From the NCBI GenBank assembly GCA_023548195.1, contig JAJHZJ010000013.1, forward strand, positions 877,001-941,000: 64,000 bases of DNA, given 5' to 3'. Positions within the stretch are counted from its first letter, which is position 1. Each line of letters begins with the position of its first letter. Below the pieces are notes generated by a model. That model worked only from the letters and a program-made list of their open reading frames with translations. It was not told where the DNA came from and made no database searches. The translations under genes were made by a program, and so were the position numbers. The stretch is from Bettongia penicillata ogilbyi. Its lineage: Eukaryota > Chordata > Mammalia > Diprotodontia > Potoroidae. Positions 23,255 through 33,394 of the stretch are shown piece after piece.

Positions 23255-23392
23255 TATTCTCTCACCCAGCAGAATGTATGCTCCTTGAATGCAATTACTA
23301 TTATGCTCTTATATTCATAACCTCATTTACTGGCACAGTGTTTAACACACACTAAGTCCTTAATAAATTCTTGTTGACTGAGCAACAACTGA
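23255..23392 (+). mobile_element. L2 3' end
   Basis: Contains gaatgtatgctccttgaatg, ctggcacagtgtttaacaca and ttaataaattcttgttgact. Confidence 0.7.
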
Positions 23393-23527
23393 CTTCTAAT
23401 TCATCTGTAAAGTCTTTAAGTATTAGCAATGGACCCTAATAGACATTATCTAGACTCAACTCTTTCATTTTACAGACGACAAAGCCAAGCCCCATATATG
23501 TCAAAATACTGGACTATAGTTTCATGT

Positions 23528-23605
23528 TTTATAATTCCTTGGTTTCTCATAAAGTCATTAGCTTCCATCTGCTCCATTCTAATTTTTAAAGGTAGTTTTA
23601 GTGGC
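23528..23605 (-). mobile_element. Short LINE ORF1 fragment
   Basis: The bases attccttggtttctcataaa, gtcattagcttccatctgct and ccattctaatttttaaa match the antisense of the NDFMRNQEI..RMEQME part of ORF1 seen in the HAL1 copies. Only about 75 bp remain. Confidence 0.65.
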
Positions 23606-23609
23606 AGAA

Positions 23610-24400
23610 CTTTGCTTTACTCAGGTTATTACTATGAATTTTTTTTATAAACTAGGACAAAGACAACGCCAGTAATGATACAGAGGACAGTTTGATGGAG
23701 AAGAGAAGAACTGTATTCTTCAATGTAGGTGGTACAAGATGCAAGGAGAACAGTCTTTTCCAACTGTGAAGGGCATGGATGGTGGTCTCCAGATGGCCAC
23801 AGACAGGATGCCACACACCATCCCCAATGCTAGTATCCTGGATCAAAGTCCTATGGTCAAAGCCCTAGTTATAGCTCTGCCCCTGATTCAAACTACATGA
23901 TTAATGAGGAGCAATCTACATGTCCTGAAGTCAGAGCTTGGCTAGAAGAGCTTCAAAAACTTTATTAGAAGACATAGAACACAATAGTCAATTAACAAGT
24001 CATGATCAGCTTCGTATGAAAGGTACAGCAAATATTTCTCCACACTCAATAATACTGCAGTAATGGCTGGCTTTTCGTTCCTTGTTTTACAACCCAAATA
24101 ATGCCTGCAGAATTGTATTTTTTTGTTACTCACTGAAGGCAACCAAGGCAGGAGCAGTTGTTAAAATAGCTCTCAAGGGGCTATTTGAAAATGGCAGGAA
24201 ACTAAATAAAGACCAGCAAAATCTTGAGTTTATATTCAGGTTATTACTAAATGGTCCTTGAAGGGAGGTGAAATTGAAATCTCTCTCAAACCTTCAGGTT
24301 ATACCTATTTTTTTCCATCATAGAAAATTTCAATCTCAGTGTTTATGCATTTAAATTTTAAATTCACACATAATAAAGGAGAGAATTGAGGAAATTATCC
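23610..24400. other. Unassigned intronic stretch
   Basis: Three minus-strand frames of 60-66 codons overlap here in different phases. None has a recognisable domain, and I do not call a gene. Confidence 0.45.
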
Positions 24401-24404
24401 AGAT

Positions 24405-24615
24405 ATATCACAGGATCACATATTTAGACTTATAAAGAACCACAGAAGTCATCAAGCCCAAAGCCCTCATTCAAGAAATGAATGAGTCTCTACAATGTTA
24501 AGTCTCTACAATGCTGCCTAAGGTCATATAGGCAGTAATAGCAGACATGAAATTTGAACAGTGTCCTCTGACTCCAGAGCCAGCACTCTTCCACTCTAAT
24601 ATACTGCCTCCTTAA
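24405..24615 (-). mobile_element. MIR-like SINE
   Basis: Contains cacagaagtcatcaagccca, atgaaatttgaacagtgtcc and cagagccagcactcttccac. Confidence 0.55.
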
Positions 24616-24929
24616 TACAATGAAACAAAAAAGTGTTTCCACAGAATGCTCCAGGTATGAAAATTATTCCATCCAACTCTACCCTCTGTCTTTAACATGG
24701 GATAGATCACATAAAGTATGGAGATGAGGCAGATGAATGAAAAATATAGGATGTATACCTGGATAATTCCTTCTTATTGCTCATGAGCAGAAAAGGTGAA
24801 AGACAAAGGTCAAGTGGCAGCATGGGCCTACTTCATGGTACATTTGTATATTAGGCATCTTGTCTGACACAATGCCTGAAGACAGAATGGAGAAAGGGAT
24901 ATTTACTAATTTAAGTCATGATAGGAAAA

Positions 24930-25500
24930 TAAATCACAGTCGGTCAACAAGCACTCATTGTTCACTATGCTAAGTGCTGGAGATAGAAATCAAGGCAAAT
25001 ATAGACCCTACCTTCAAGGAGCTCACATCCTATTGAAGGATATAACAATAACCAATTGCATACAAGATATTTACAGAATGGAAGGTAATCTCAAAGGGGA
25101 AAGCACTTGCAATTGGAGAAACCAGGGAAAGCCTCCTCTAGAAGACAAGGTTTGAAATGAGTCTTGAAGGAAGTCAAAGAAACTAAGGAAGTGGAGGTGA
25201 GAAAGGGAAGCCTTCTAGGCAGTGAAAAGGCACCAAGATGGGAGATGAAGCGTTATGTGAGAGAAGGAGTAAATAGACCAGCATCATTGGATCATGGAGT
25301 ATGTGGAGGGTAATAAAGAACAAGAAAACTGAAAAGACAGGATGGACTCAGGTTATAAAGCTCTTCAAATGCTGACCAGACTATGTTGTATGGTATCTGC
25401 GTGGAGGAAGGATTAGAGTTGGGAGAAAACTGAGAAAGTGAGACCAGTTAGGACATTGTAATAGCTAAAGTGAGAGGTCATGAGGGTCTAAGCTATACCT
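24930..25500 (+). repeat. Ancient interspersed repeat (unnamed), long copy
   Basis: Starts ggtcaacaagcactcattgt and gctaagtgctggagatagaa, continues ccttcaaggagctcacatcc, gtcttgaaggaagtcaaaga, and ends gacattgtaatagctaaagt then gagaggtcatgagggtctaa. Parts recur at 6460, 19790, 29880-30140 and 37090-37950. Probably an old LINE 3' region. It ends just left of HAL1 copy B. Confidence 0.5.
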
Positions 25501-25575
25501 CTGCATCTGTCTGAGTAGAAAGAAGGAAAAAAATAAAGGAGAAAGATAGCTGGAGACATTTTAACTAACATGTTA

Positions 25576-25591
25576 ATATATGAAGAACTCA
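25576..25591 (+). repeat. Left target-site duplication of HAL1 copy B
   Basis: The bases atatatgaagaactca recur exactly at 28561..28576, immediately after the A-rich tail of the element. A 16-bp direct repeat is typical of L1-type target-primed reverse transcription. Confidence 0.93.
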
Positions 25592-26080
25592 GGGCGGAGC
25601 CAAGATGGCGGAGTAGAAGGACGCATGTTTATGAGCTCCGAAACCAAAGTCCATAGAATTAATGTAAAAAGAGACCCCCATAACTTCTAGGTCAATACAA
25701 GGTGTGCAGAAACGGAGTGGAAGAGATTTCCGTTCCAGGGAGCCCTGGAGACCCGTCCCCCAGGGTCCGTCCCACCCCACCCCCAGCGCTGCCCTGGCCG
25801 CGGCCCCAGAGAAGCTGATCCGAGCAGGTTTCAGAGACGGAAGCTCTGGCAGCCGGGAAAGTCCCTCTGCCCACAGAAGCTACAGGTCAGTGAGAGAGAA
25901 GGCCGGGCTGGAGGAGGGGAGCGGAGCATCTCCGTGACTTGGGCCCCCTCGGGAGGAAGCGGCGGCAGCAGAGACAGGGGCAGGAAGCAGGGGAGGCAGA
26001 GGTGTGGGCGGCGGCTGAGGCAGCAGCGGACTGGGACTCAGGAATCCCCCAGCAGCAGGCAGGATCTTCATTATGGAAGA

Positions 26081-26300
26081 TTCCTGCATAAAACCTGAGG
26101 GAGCTGAGCCTGGGAGACGGCCCTGCCCCCACCCCGCTCTATAACTGAAGGCTTCTGCATAAAGCCCCTGAGGGAACTGAGCCTGGGAGGCGGGCCCCCC
26201 ACCCCACCCCCACCCGCTCCATTCCTGAAAGTCTCTACATAAAGCCCCTGAGGGAACTGAGCCTGGGAGGCGGCCCTGCCCCCACCCCAGCACCTGAACT
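26081..26300 (+). repeat. Three tandem units in the 5' UTR of HAL1 copy B
   Basis: Units of about 70-79 bp lie at roughly 26081-26152, 26153-26231 and 26232-26300. Each contains CATAAA(G)CCCTGAGGGA, CTGAGCCTGGGAG and a C-rich end. Copies A and D carry two and one unit, so the number varies between copies. Confidence 0.8.
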
Positions 26301-26424
26301 AAAGCTCACTGATTGACAGCCAGCAGGAGGAAAGCCCATTTAAATCTCAGAGGCCAAGCACTAGCTGGGCGGATCCAGGCGGGAGTGGAAAGGAATCTCA
26401 GAAGTCAAGTAACTGGCTGGGAAA

Positions 26425-27526
26425 ATGCCTAGAAAAGGGAAGAAAAATAAGACTTTAGAGAGTTTTTTCCAACAAATGCAAATGATCCCGACCTTCGGAT
26501 CTGATGATGAGGACGTATCCTTGCCATCAGGGAAAGACGTGGAGGGCGGGGCCTCAGTACCCCAGACACCCCAGGGGGGTGGCGGGTGGGCTCAGGCCCT
26601 AGAAGAGCTCAAAAAGGATTTTGAAAAGCAAGTTAGACAGGTGGAGGAAAAACTGGGAAGAAAAATGACAGAGATGCAAGAAAAGTATGAAAAACGGGTC
26701 AATACCTTGGTAAAGGAGACCCAAAAAAAATGCTGAGGAAATTAACACCTTGAAAAATAGGCTCACTCAATTGGCAAAGGAGGTTCAAAAAGCCAATGAG
26801 GAGAAGAATGCTTTCAAAAGCAGAATGAGCCAAATGGAAAAAGAGGCTCAAAAGCTCACTGAATTTAATAGTTCTCTCAAAATTAGAATGGAACAGATGG
26901 AGTCTAATGACTTTATGAGAAACCAAGAAATCACAAAACAAAACCAAAAGAACGAAAAAATGGAAGAGAATGTGAAATATCTCATGGGAAAAACAACTGA
27001 CCTGGAAAATAGATCCAGGAGAGACAATTTAAAAATTATGGGACTACCTGAAACTCATGATCAAAAAAAGAGCCTAGACATCATCTTACATGAAATTATC
27101 AAGGAAAACTGCCATGACATTCTAGAACAAGAGGGCAAAATAAGTATTGAAAGAATCCATCGATCACCACCTGAAAGAGATCCAAAAAGAGAAACTCCTG
27201 GGAACATTGTGGTCAAATTCCAGAACTCCCAGCTCAAGGAAAAAATCTTGCAAGCAGCTAGAAAGAAACAATTTCAGTACTGTGGAAATACAATCAGGAT
27301 AACACAAGATCTAGCAGCTTCTACATTAAGGGATCGAAGGGCGTGGAATAGGATATTCCAGAAGTCAAAGGAACTAGGACTCAAACCAAGAATCACCTAC
27401 CCAGCTAAACTGAGTATACTACTTCAAGGGAAAATATGGTCTTTCAATGAAACAGAGGACTTTCAATCATTCTTGATGAAAAAACCAGAGCTGAAAAGAA
27501 AATCTGACTTTCAAACACAAGAATGA
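26425..27526 (+). pseudogene. LINE ORF1, copy B, broken by a one-base frameshift
   Basis: Its start matches that of the intact copy A. The first 103 residues read in one frame to 26736, and the rest reads in another frame from 26750 to 27526. The break is an A8 run at 26723..26730 (gaccc-A8-tgctg), where copies A, C and D have A7, so a single added A shifts the frame within the coiled coil. The RRM-like part (NRSRRDNLKIMGLPE, RETPGNIVVKFQNSQ) and C-terminal part (RITYPAKLSILLQGK) remain well preserved. It could be a real mutation, a length polymorphism or an assembly error in a homopolymer. Confidence 0.88.
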
Positions 27527-27660
27527 GAAGAAGCATGAAAAAGTAAACAGCAAAGAGAAGTCTTAAGGGACTTACCAGAAGTGAACTGTTTACACTCATA
27601 CAGGGAAAGACAATATTTCTAACTCTTAAAACTTTTCAGTATCTGGGTAGTTGGTGGGAC

Positions 27661-27718
27661 CACACACACACATGTACACGCATGCACACACATACACACA
27701 TGCACACACATACAGAGA
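27661..27718 (+). repeat. (CA)n microsatellite in HAL1 copy B
   Basis: Interrupted CA repeat at the position where all HAL1 copies have one, directly after GTTGGTGGGAC. Confidence 0.9.
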
Positions 27719-28560
27719 CAGAGAGCACAGAGTGAACTGAATAGGATGGGACCATACCTTAAAAGAAACTAGGGTAAATGGTGAGAGAGAAATGTAGGGG
27801 GAGGAAAGAGAGGGAAAGGGAAGGGGGTAACTATATGTCATTTAAGAGGCAGGTAGGAGTTTTTCTTAGTGGAGGGAAAAAGAGGAGAGCTGAGAAAAAA
27901 AAAAAAAACCAAGAAGCTTTACCCTCATCACATTTGACTAAACGAAGGAGTGAAATGCACACTCATTTTGGTATGAAAACCTATCTTACAGTATAAGAAA
28001 GTGGGGGAGAAAGAGATATTGCAAGGGGGGGGTGATGGAAGGGAGGGCAAAGGGAGGAGGGAGCAATTTGAAGTCAACACTTGGGGAGGGACAGGATCAA
28101 AAGACAGAAGAGAAACAATGAGGGGCAGGTTAGGAGGGATGGTAATCCAGTTAGTCTTACACAACACGACTATCAGGGAGGTCATTGGCAAAACTACACA
28201 GATATGGCCTATATTGAATTGCCTACCATCCCAAAAGGAATGGGTGGGGAGGGAGGGATGGGGAGAATTTGGAACTCAAAGTTTTAGGAACAACTGTTTA
28301 GTATTGTTGTTGCAACTAGGAAAGAAGACATACAGTTAATGAGGAATAGAAAGTCATCTGGCCCTAGAGGAGAAAAGAGAAGATGGAGACAAGAGAAGGA
28401 AGGGATGACAGAAGAGAGGGCAGATTGGAGATAGGGAAAATTAGATTGCTCGGGGTATTGGGGTGGGGGGAGGGAATAAAAGGGGAGAAAATTTGGAACC
28501 CAAAAATTTGTGAAAATGAATGTAAAAAATTAAATAAATAAATAAAATTTAAAAAAATAT

Positions 28561-28576
28561 ATATATGAAGAACTCA
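28561..28576 (+). repeat. Right target-site duplication of HAL1 copy B
   Basis: This is an exact repeat of 25576..25591. It defines the 3' limit of the insertion. Confidence 0.93.
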
Positions 28577-28599
28577 TTGCCTGCAGAGAACTGAGCTAG

Positions 28600-29500
28600 C
28601 ATAGGGGAGATACAGAATTTAGATACAAAATCTAGCCTTTCCAGAGCCTATAGTCTAGTATAGGACATTACGCATACACAAATAATTATCATGCCAAATA
28701 AAAGATAATAAGTGCTACTATGGGCCAGGATACTGGTAGAATCGGAGCAGTGTATGATTTAACCCCTTACACTCCTCCAATACCAGCTGAGATAGTTGTG
28801 AACAAGTATGCTGTGATACAGACTTGGCCCAGAATTTCCTCAATTCTCTCCTTTACTGTGTGTGAATTTACTCTCAGGTAAACTTATCTGGGACACAGTT
28901 ATGGACCCTCTGGGCAAGAGAGATGGAAAAGAAGTTTTTAAAGGATGGAAGGGAGCACTTGAAATCTCAGGAAATCTCTCTATCAACTGCTTTTAACCTC
29001 TTTGCTGGTGGCTTTTACTACTTTTTAACTACCTTGGGAACTGCTTTTATTTGAAGTTATGAGAATATATTTTTAGTAAAAAGACTATTTGTCTGAATCC
29101 TCAGGTTTATATCAAATGTGGAACTACAATCCCAACAGTAAAAATGGTACAGGAAGTCCGAGGGGGCAAAGGTCTTTGTTAAATAGAAGGATAAGAGAAG
29201 ATTCACTAAAGAAAGAGTACCTTGTAGAGTATATAGCAGAGGGCAGAGAGTTGTTTTATGTAAAGCATCTATAAAGATTTCAAAATTGGGTACTTTATAG
29301 TAAGGTCTAAAACTAACAAGACAAAATATAATAGTGACTGATTTTCATTCAGATATATCAAATACTATGTACAAGGCACTGCGCTAGAGCTAGGGAGTGC
29401 AGAAAACATCTATCAGTAGGGTATACTAGGGTAGGAATTGTTCCATGCACTAGAAAAAAAAGAAAAAAAGGAACACAGTCCCTCTCTTCAAGTACATACT
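28600..29500. other. Unassigned intronic stretch
   Basis: Old-repeat debris near 28610-28720 (gagatacagaatttagatac, gacattacgcatacacaaat) continues the target of HAL1 copy B. The remainder shows no identifiable element. Confidence 0.4.
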
Positions 29501-29575
29501 GTGGGAAAAGTGCTAGACTTGAAGTCAGAGGATGTAGGTTCAAAGCCTGGCTGTGCTATGTATTCTATTTAGATC
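29500..29575 (+). mobile_element. MIR-like SINE fragment
   Basis: Contains agtgctagacttgaagtcag, aggatgtaggttcaaagcct and ggctgtgctatgtattct. Confidence 0.5.
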
Positions 29576-29751
29576 CCTATGATTTAAAAAGAGAAGGTAT
29601 AACTTATAACATATGAGATGTCTTGACTTTTGTCTTGTCATTAGACTTTAATGACTCAGGAAGACAGAGTAAAGCTGATGACTTCAACTGCAACTCTGTC
29701 GCTGGTCCTCCTTGAAACAGAAGGATAAAAAGCAAGAAAAATAATGTGTGC

Positions 29752-29878
29752 ATTATATATAATATATTATATTATATATTATATAATACTGGAAAGGTAT
29801 ATATAATATATAAAAGGTATTATGTGTAATATATTATATTATATATTACACATATATTATATATAATACCGGAAAAGG
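29752..29878. repeat. AT-rich inverted and duplicated repeat
   Basis: Runs of tatataatatattatattat read similarly on both strands. They are separated by a repeated atactggaaaggtat / ataccggaaaaggtat block. Confidence 0.85.
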
Positions 29879-30254
29879 TATTTAAAGAATTTGAGCACAG
29901 AGAGATTCTTTTCAATTGGGAAGATTAGGGAAAGTTTTAAAAAAGAGGTGATACCTGAGTTGCTATTTGGAAGGGAGAAAAGGATTTCAACAGGTGTTAA
30001 AGTAGTTCATTACAAGAATGGATTCTTGGGACTCCTACAGAACGAAGTCAAAGAACAGCTAACAGTCAATTTGGCTCATATACCAGATATCTGGAGAGGT
30101 GCAAAATTAAGGGGGAAAAAAGGAGCTAATGCATGAACCTTGAAGGAAGAGGAAAATGACAACAGGCAGCAATAAGGGAGTATATTCTACTCAAGAAGAT
30201 AATTATCTCACTATGTGCTAATCAAACCACACTCTTAGTGTTGTATTCTCTCAT

Positions 30255-30705
30255 GTTATACTTGCAGAGGGACATTGACAAACTGGAGCACAAGCAGAGG
30301 TGGAATCAGAGAGGTCTCAATACCAAGTCCCATAAGGATTGGTTGAAGAAATTGGGGTAGTTGAACCTGGATGAGAGAAGGCTTAGAGGAGACATGTTAG
30401 CTTGATTAAATGAATATGAAGAGTAATCATGTGGCAAAGAGAGAAGAGTACTTTTATGTGACTGTAAAGAGCAAAATGAAGATCAAAGTGTATAAATGAA
30501 ATATTTAGTTCAATATAAGGAAGAATTTTCTAGAAATCACAGTATCTCATCAATAGAATGCCCTCCTGAGATTAGTGAGATGTTGAGGGTTGTATTACTG
30601 GAAATGTTCAAGCAAAAGGTAACAAGGCAACTATCACAGATGTTGCAGATGTTATGAAAATTTCAATCTAGCCAGACTCCAATCTCTTACTGGATAGGTA
30701 ACCAC
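30255..30705 (+). mobile_element. CR1/L3-type LINE 3' fragment
   Basis: Contains gacattgacaaactggagca, aaggattggttgaagaaatt, cctggatgagagaaggctta, gaggagacatgttagcttga and aatgttcaagcaaaaggta. These follow the ERVQRRxTRM..LxRLxLFSLxxRRLRGDMI segment of CR1/L3 ORF2 and its end. It is heavily mutated. Confidence 0.72.
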
Positions 30706-30745
30706 AACAAAGGGTCCCTATCAAAGTCAGTATATTCCACTAAAT

Positions 30746-30939
30746 CAGAGGTGGGGAACCTAAGGTCACATGTAGCCTTCTAAGTCTTTGGGTACAACCT
30801 TTTGACTGAGTCCAAGTTTAACAGAACGAAACTTTATTAAGGGAATTTGTTCTGTGAAGTTTTGCATTCAGTCAAAGGGCCACATTTGAGGACCTAGAGG
30901 ACCATATGTGGCCTCAAAGTCCCAAGGTCCCCACCCCTG
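30746..30939. mobile_element. Palindromic hAT-like MITE
   Basis: The left arm CAGAGGTGGGGAACCTAAGG and right arm CCAAGGTCCCCACCCCTG are inverted. Inner parts also pair (catgtagccttctaag with ctagaggaccatatg; gactgagtccaagttt with aagttttgcattcagtc). It is a 194-bp element with hAT-like CAG...CTG ends and no coding capacity. The 8-bp flanks (cactaaat, caactcac) do not match, so the TSD has decayed. Confidence 0.75.
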
Positions 30940-30959
30940 CAACTCACTCCCACAAATGA

Positions 30960-31240
30960 TAACAATAAGGTCTAGCAATAATACCACACCTCAAGGTATA
31001 CAAAGCACTTTAAATGTTATCTCACTTGATCCATGCAACAGTCCTGTGAGGTAGGTGCTATTATTATCATACCCATTTTACAGATGAGAAAACTGAATCT
31101 TAATAGACATTAAATGATTTTCCTAGGGTTACATGGCTAGTATCTGGCAGGATACTTCAGCTTAGGTATGACATGAATTTAGAATTTCCTGAGTCCAAAT
31201 CTAAAAATCTATCTACTGTGCCACCTGAATGCTCTAAGAC
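30960..31240 (-). mobile_element. MIR (THER)-type SINE, near full length
   Basis: Tail caaagcactttaaatgttat and caacagtcctgtgaggtagg, core cattttacagatgagaaaac, and head ctactgtgccacctgaatgc. Confidence 0.78.
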
Positions 31241-31244
31241 CCGC

Positions 31245-32870
31245 CTTACCCCAAGCTTACCCCAAGGCAACAATCCTGGATTCAGATCATTTCTTCAGTG
31301 CAAAATTGCCACTAATAAAAGAAAGGTTTAGTAGGGCCATCCTGAAAATGCCATCCCTCCCATTTAAATGTTTTGATGGAAGGGCAAGTTATACAATTTC
31401 CAATTCTGTTTTAAGTCAGCTGCATGACTATTTAGAGAAGGGTGGGGGAGACTCCTTTTAAAGACCAATAAAATCACTTACAAGTATCTTAGTCTTTATA
31501 ACAAAACATCAAAGGTGCACTACTAATCAGTCATTAAAGATAAAGCTATAAAGAGGAGATAATAGCACTATTAGATTACTTCCTGTGTAGCTAAATTTGG
31601 GGTTGTGCTGAGATCATTTGCTTGTGGGATGGATGGAGGTTAGTGAAAGTAATTAGGTTTCTTTTTAAGTGTGTCTCAGAACTAAGTTCCGAGAAATTTC
31701 TTATAATGATTACAAAGCGAACTTATGCCCACTTAAAAGAGACCCCAGCATCTATTTTTAAGAAGCTGTCTGAGAGTGAAGTAAGCCGTGAGTAAGAACA
31801 ATGGGGAATAGGAGTCCTAGATGAAAGATGGAAAATGGTCATAGAGAACCAAGTCTTTCACCTAGAGGATTAAGGAGTAACAAGACCTTTTATTTTGTTG
31901 GAAAGAATGAAAGAAAGAAGCAGAAATACCAACTGTCTATCACCGTCCCTAATTTCAACCCTGGAAACTATTTTATGATTTGATATCATGGGATTTTCAG
32001 CAGTCTGTTTTTGTGTATATAGTTTAAACCGAAATGCAAAAGAAAGATTCTACCATCTGAAGCCTATTATTTGTTCCCTGATAACATCGCTACAATAATT
32101 TAGAATAGTTTTAATTAATAATACAGGAACCTGTGCAGTTATGTGACGTTGGCTACTAGCTTTGTTTCTTCCTCCTCTAGTATTTTAATGCTTTCTTGTA
32201 GCTCTCTGAGGTTCAGGGCAATTTTTATGGCATAGTAGTAGTAGGATAGATGGCAAATGATGGAAATTGGAACAGGAGTTCCCCCTCAACCAAAAAGTCT
32301 CAGTGGGAGATGCAGAGAGTGGTAGAGAGATCCTGGAAGTGACTCTGAGGCAGGGAGAAGAATGGAATTTATCTGCCCTAGAATAGCTAGAAGACAAGAC
32401 TGGGAACCACTGCTTGGGATGGGCCAACTGGAAGCTTTTGACAATTATATAAATATTCCTTACATGTGCTGGCTGAGTGGAGCTGCACATCTGACTAACA
32501 AAAGAGTAGGAAATATATGAAAACTTACTGTGGCATGTTAGCCCAAGTGCTCTCATTTTAAAAAAGGAAGCAGAACCTGTGACAGCAGCACTTTACTGCA
32601 CATGACAGTTATGGAGAAAGTGATTTAGTATAATATGAACAGAATGTTATGGAAATGTATAAGTTTCAAGGGACTGGGCAATGTTGACTTACATGTGGCT
32701 GATACCACACGGACCTGAACAAACTAAGACGCAGTGACAGCAGGATGAGTGAGTGTCAAAAAAGAAAGAGAAGCACTACTGGGAACCCCAGACCCAAGGA
32801 CCAGAAAAGGGACAAGAACTAAAGAGTAATAAGACAAAGAGTCACACAATTCATATGAAGATCCAGGAAG
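31245..32870. other. Unassigned intronic stretch
   Basis: About 1.6 kb with no recognised transposon. A 123-codon minus frame (32185..32556) lacks any domain I know and has no splice or promoter context, so I treat it as fortuitous. This is one of the longer repeat-poor stretches. Confidence 0.45.
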
Positions 32871-32874
32871 ACAG

Positions 32875-32878
<4 letters not shown>

Positions 32879-32912
<34 letters not shown>
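32879..32912 (+). repeat. (GA)n microsatellite
   Basis: About 34 bp of GA. Confidence 0.95.
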
Positions 32913-32916
<4 letters not shown>

Positions 32917-33330
32917 GAGAGAACACCTCTATAATAATTCTGGGTTCTTTTTCAACTTGGGCCAAAGGACCTCAACCCCATGGTTAACCATGTAGATGTC
33001 TGCAGGTCAAACACCACCAGATGGAAACATTTTTGACTGTCCATGAACTCAGATATGTCTTTTTCATACTCTTTGTTATCTATAATAATTTATTCCATAT
33101 CAAATACCTTGTTTATTAGCTTGATATCTGCAAGGAAACTGAATATACCTAGTCAAGAGCTAAAAACAAACCTAATATGGATATCCCCATGGGAAAATCT
33201 AAGTGAAAGAACCATCTAAAAAGTGTAGCCACTGAAAAGCTTTCAAGAAATGAACTTATGTCCATGTAGTCCACATTTGCTTTTGGCCACAGAGTACACT
33301 ACCATTTATCTTCTTTTCTTATTTTATTTG

Positions 33331-33340
<10 letters not shown>

Positions 33341-33374
<34 letters not shown>
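33341..33374 (+). repeat. (CA)n microsatellite
   Basis: About 34 bp of pure CA. Confidence 0.95.
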
Positions 33375-33377
<3 letters not shown>

Positions 33378-33394
33378 CCTTTTTAGTACTTTAA

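Larger units (their letters stand above)
25592..28560 (+). mobile_element. HAL1-like non-autonomous LINE, copy B (full length, perfect TSD)
   Basis: This is a 2.97-kb insertion on the plus strand starting GGGCGGAGCCAAGATGGCGG and ending in AAATAAATAAATAAAATTT plus A-rich sequence. It is bounded by a perfect 16-bp TSD, atatatgaagaactca at 25576..25591 and 28561..28576. The order is GC-rich 5' UTR (25592-26424), ORF1 (26425-27526), then about 1.03 kb with a CA repeat (27661-27718) and a G-rich purine tract (about 27780-28120), then the tail. There is no ORF2. High CpG and the perfect TSD suggest the youngest copy in the window, although its ORF1 has a one-base frameshift. It is antisense to KCNK10. 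Confidence 0.93.

Noticed and set aside
32185..32556. 123-codon minus frame as a gene
   Set aside because: No domain, signal or splice context is visible. It is not in a repeat I know, but there is no positive evidence for coding.
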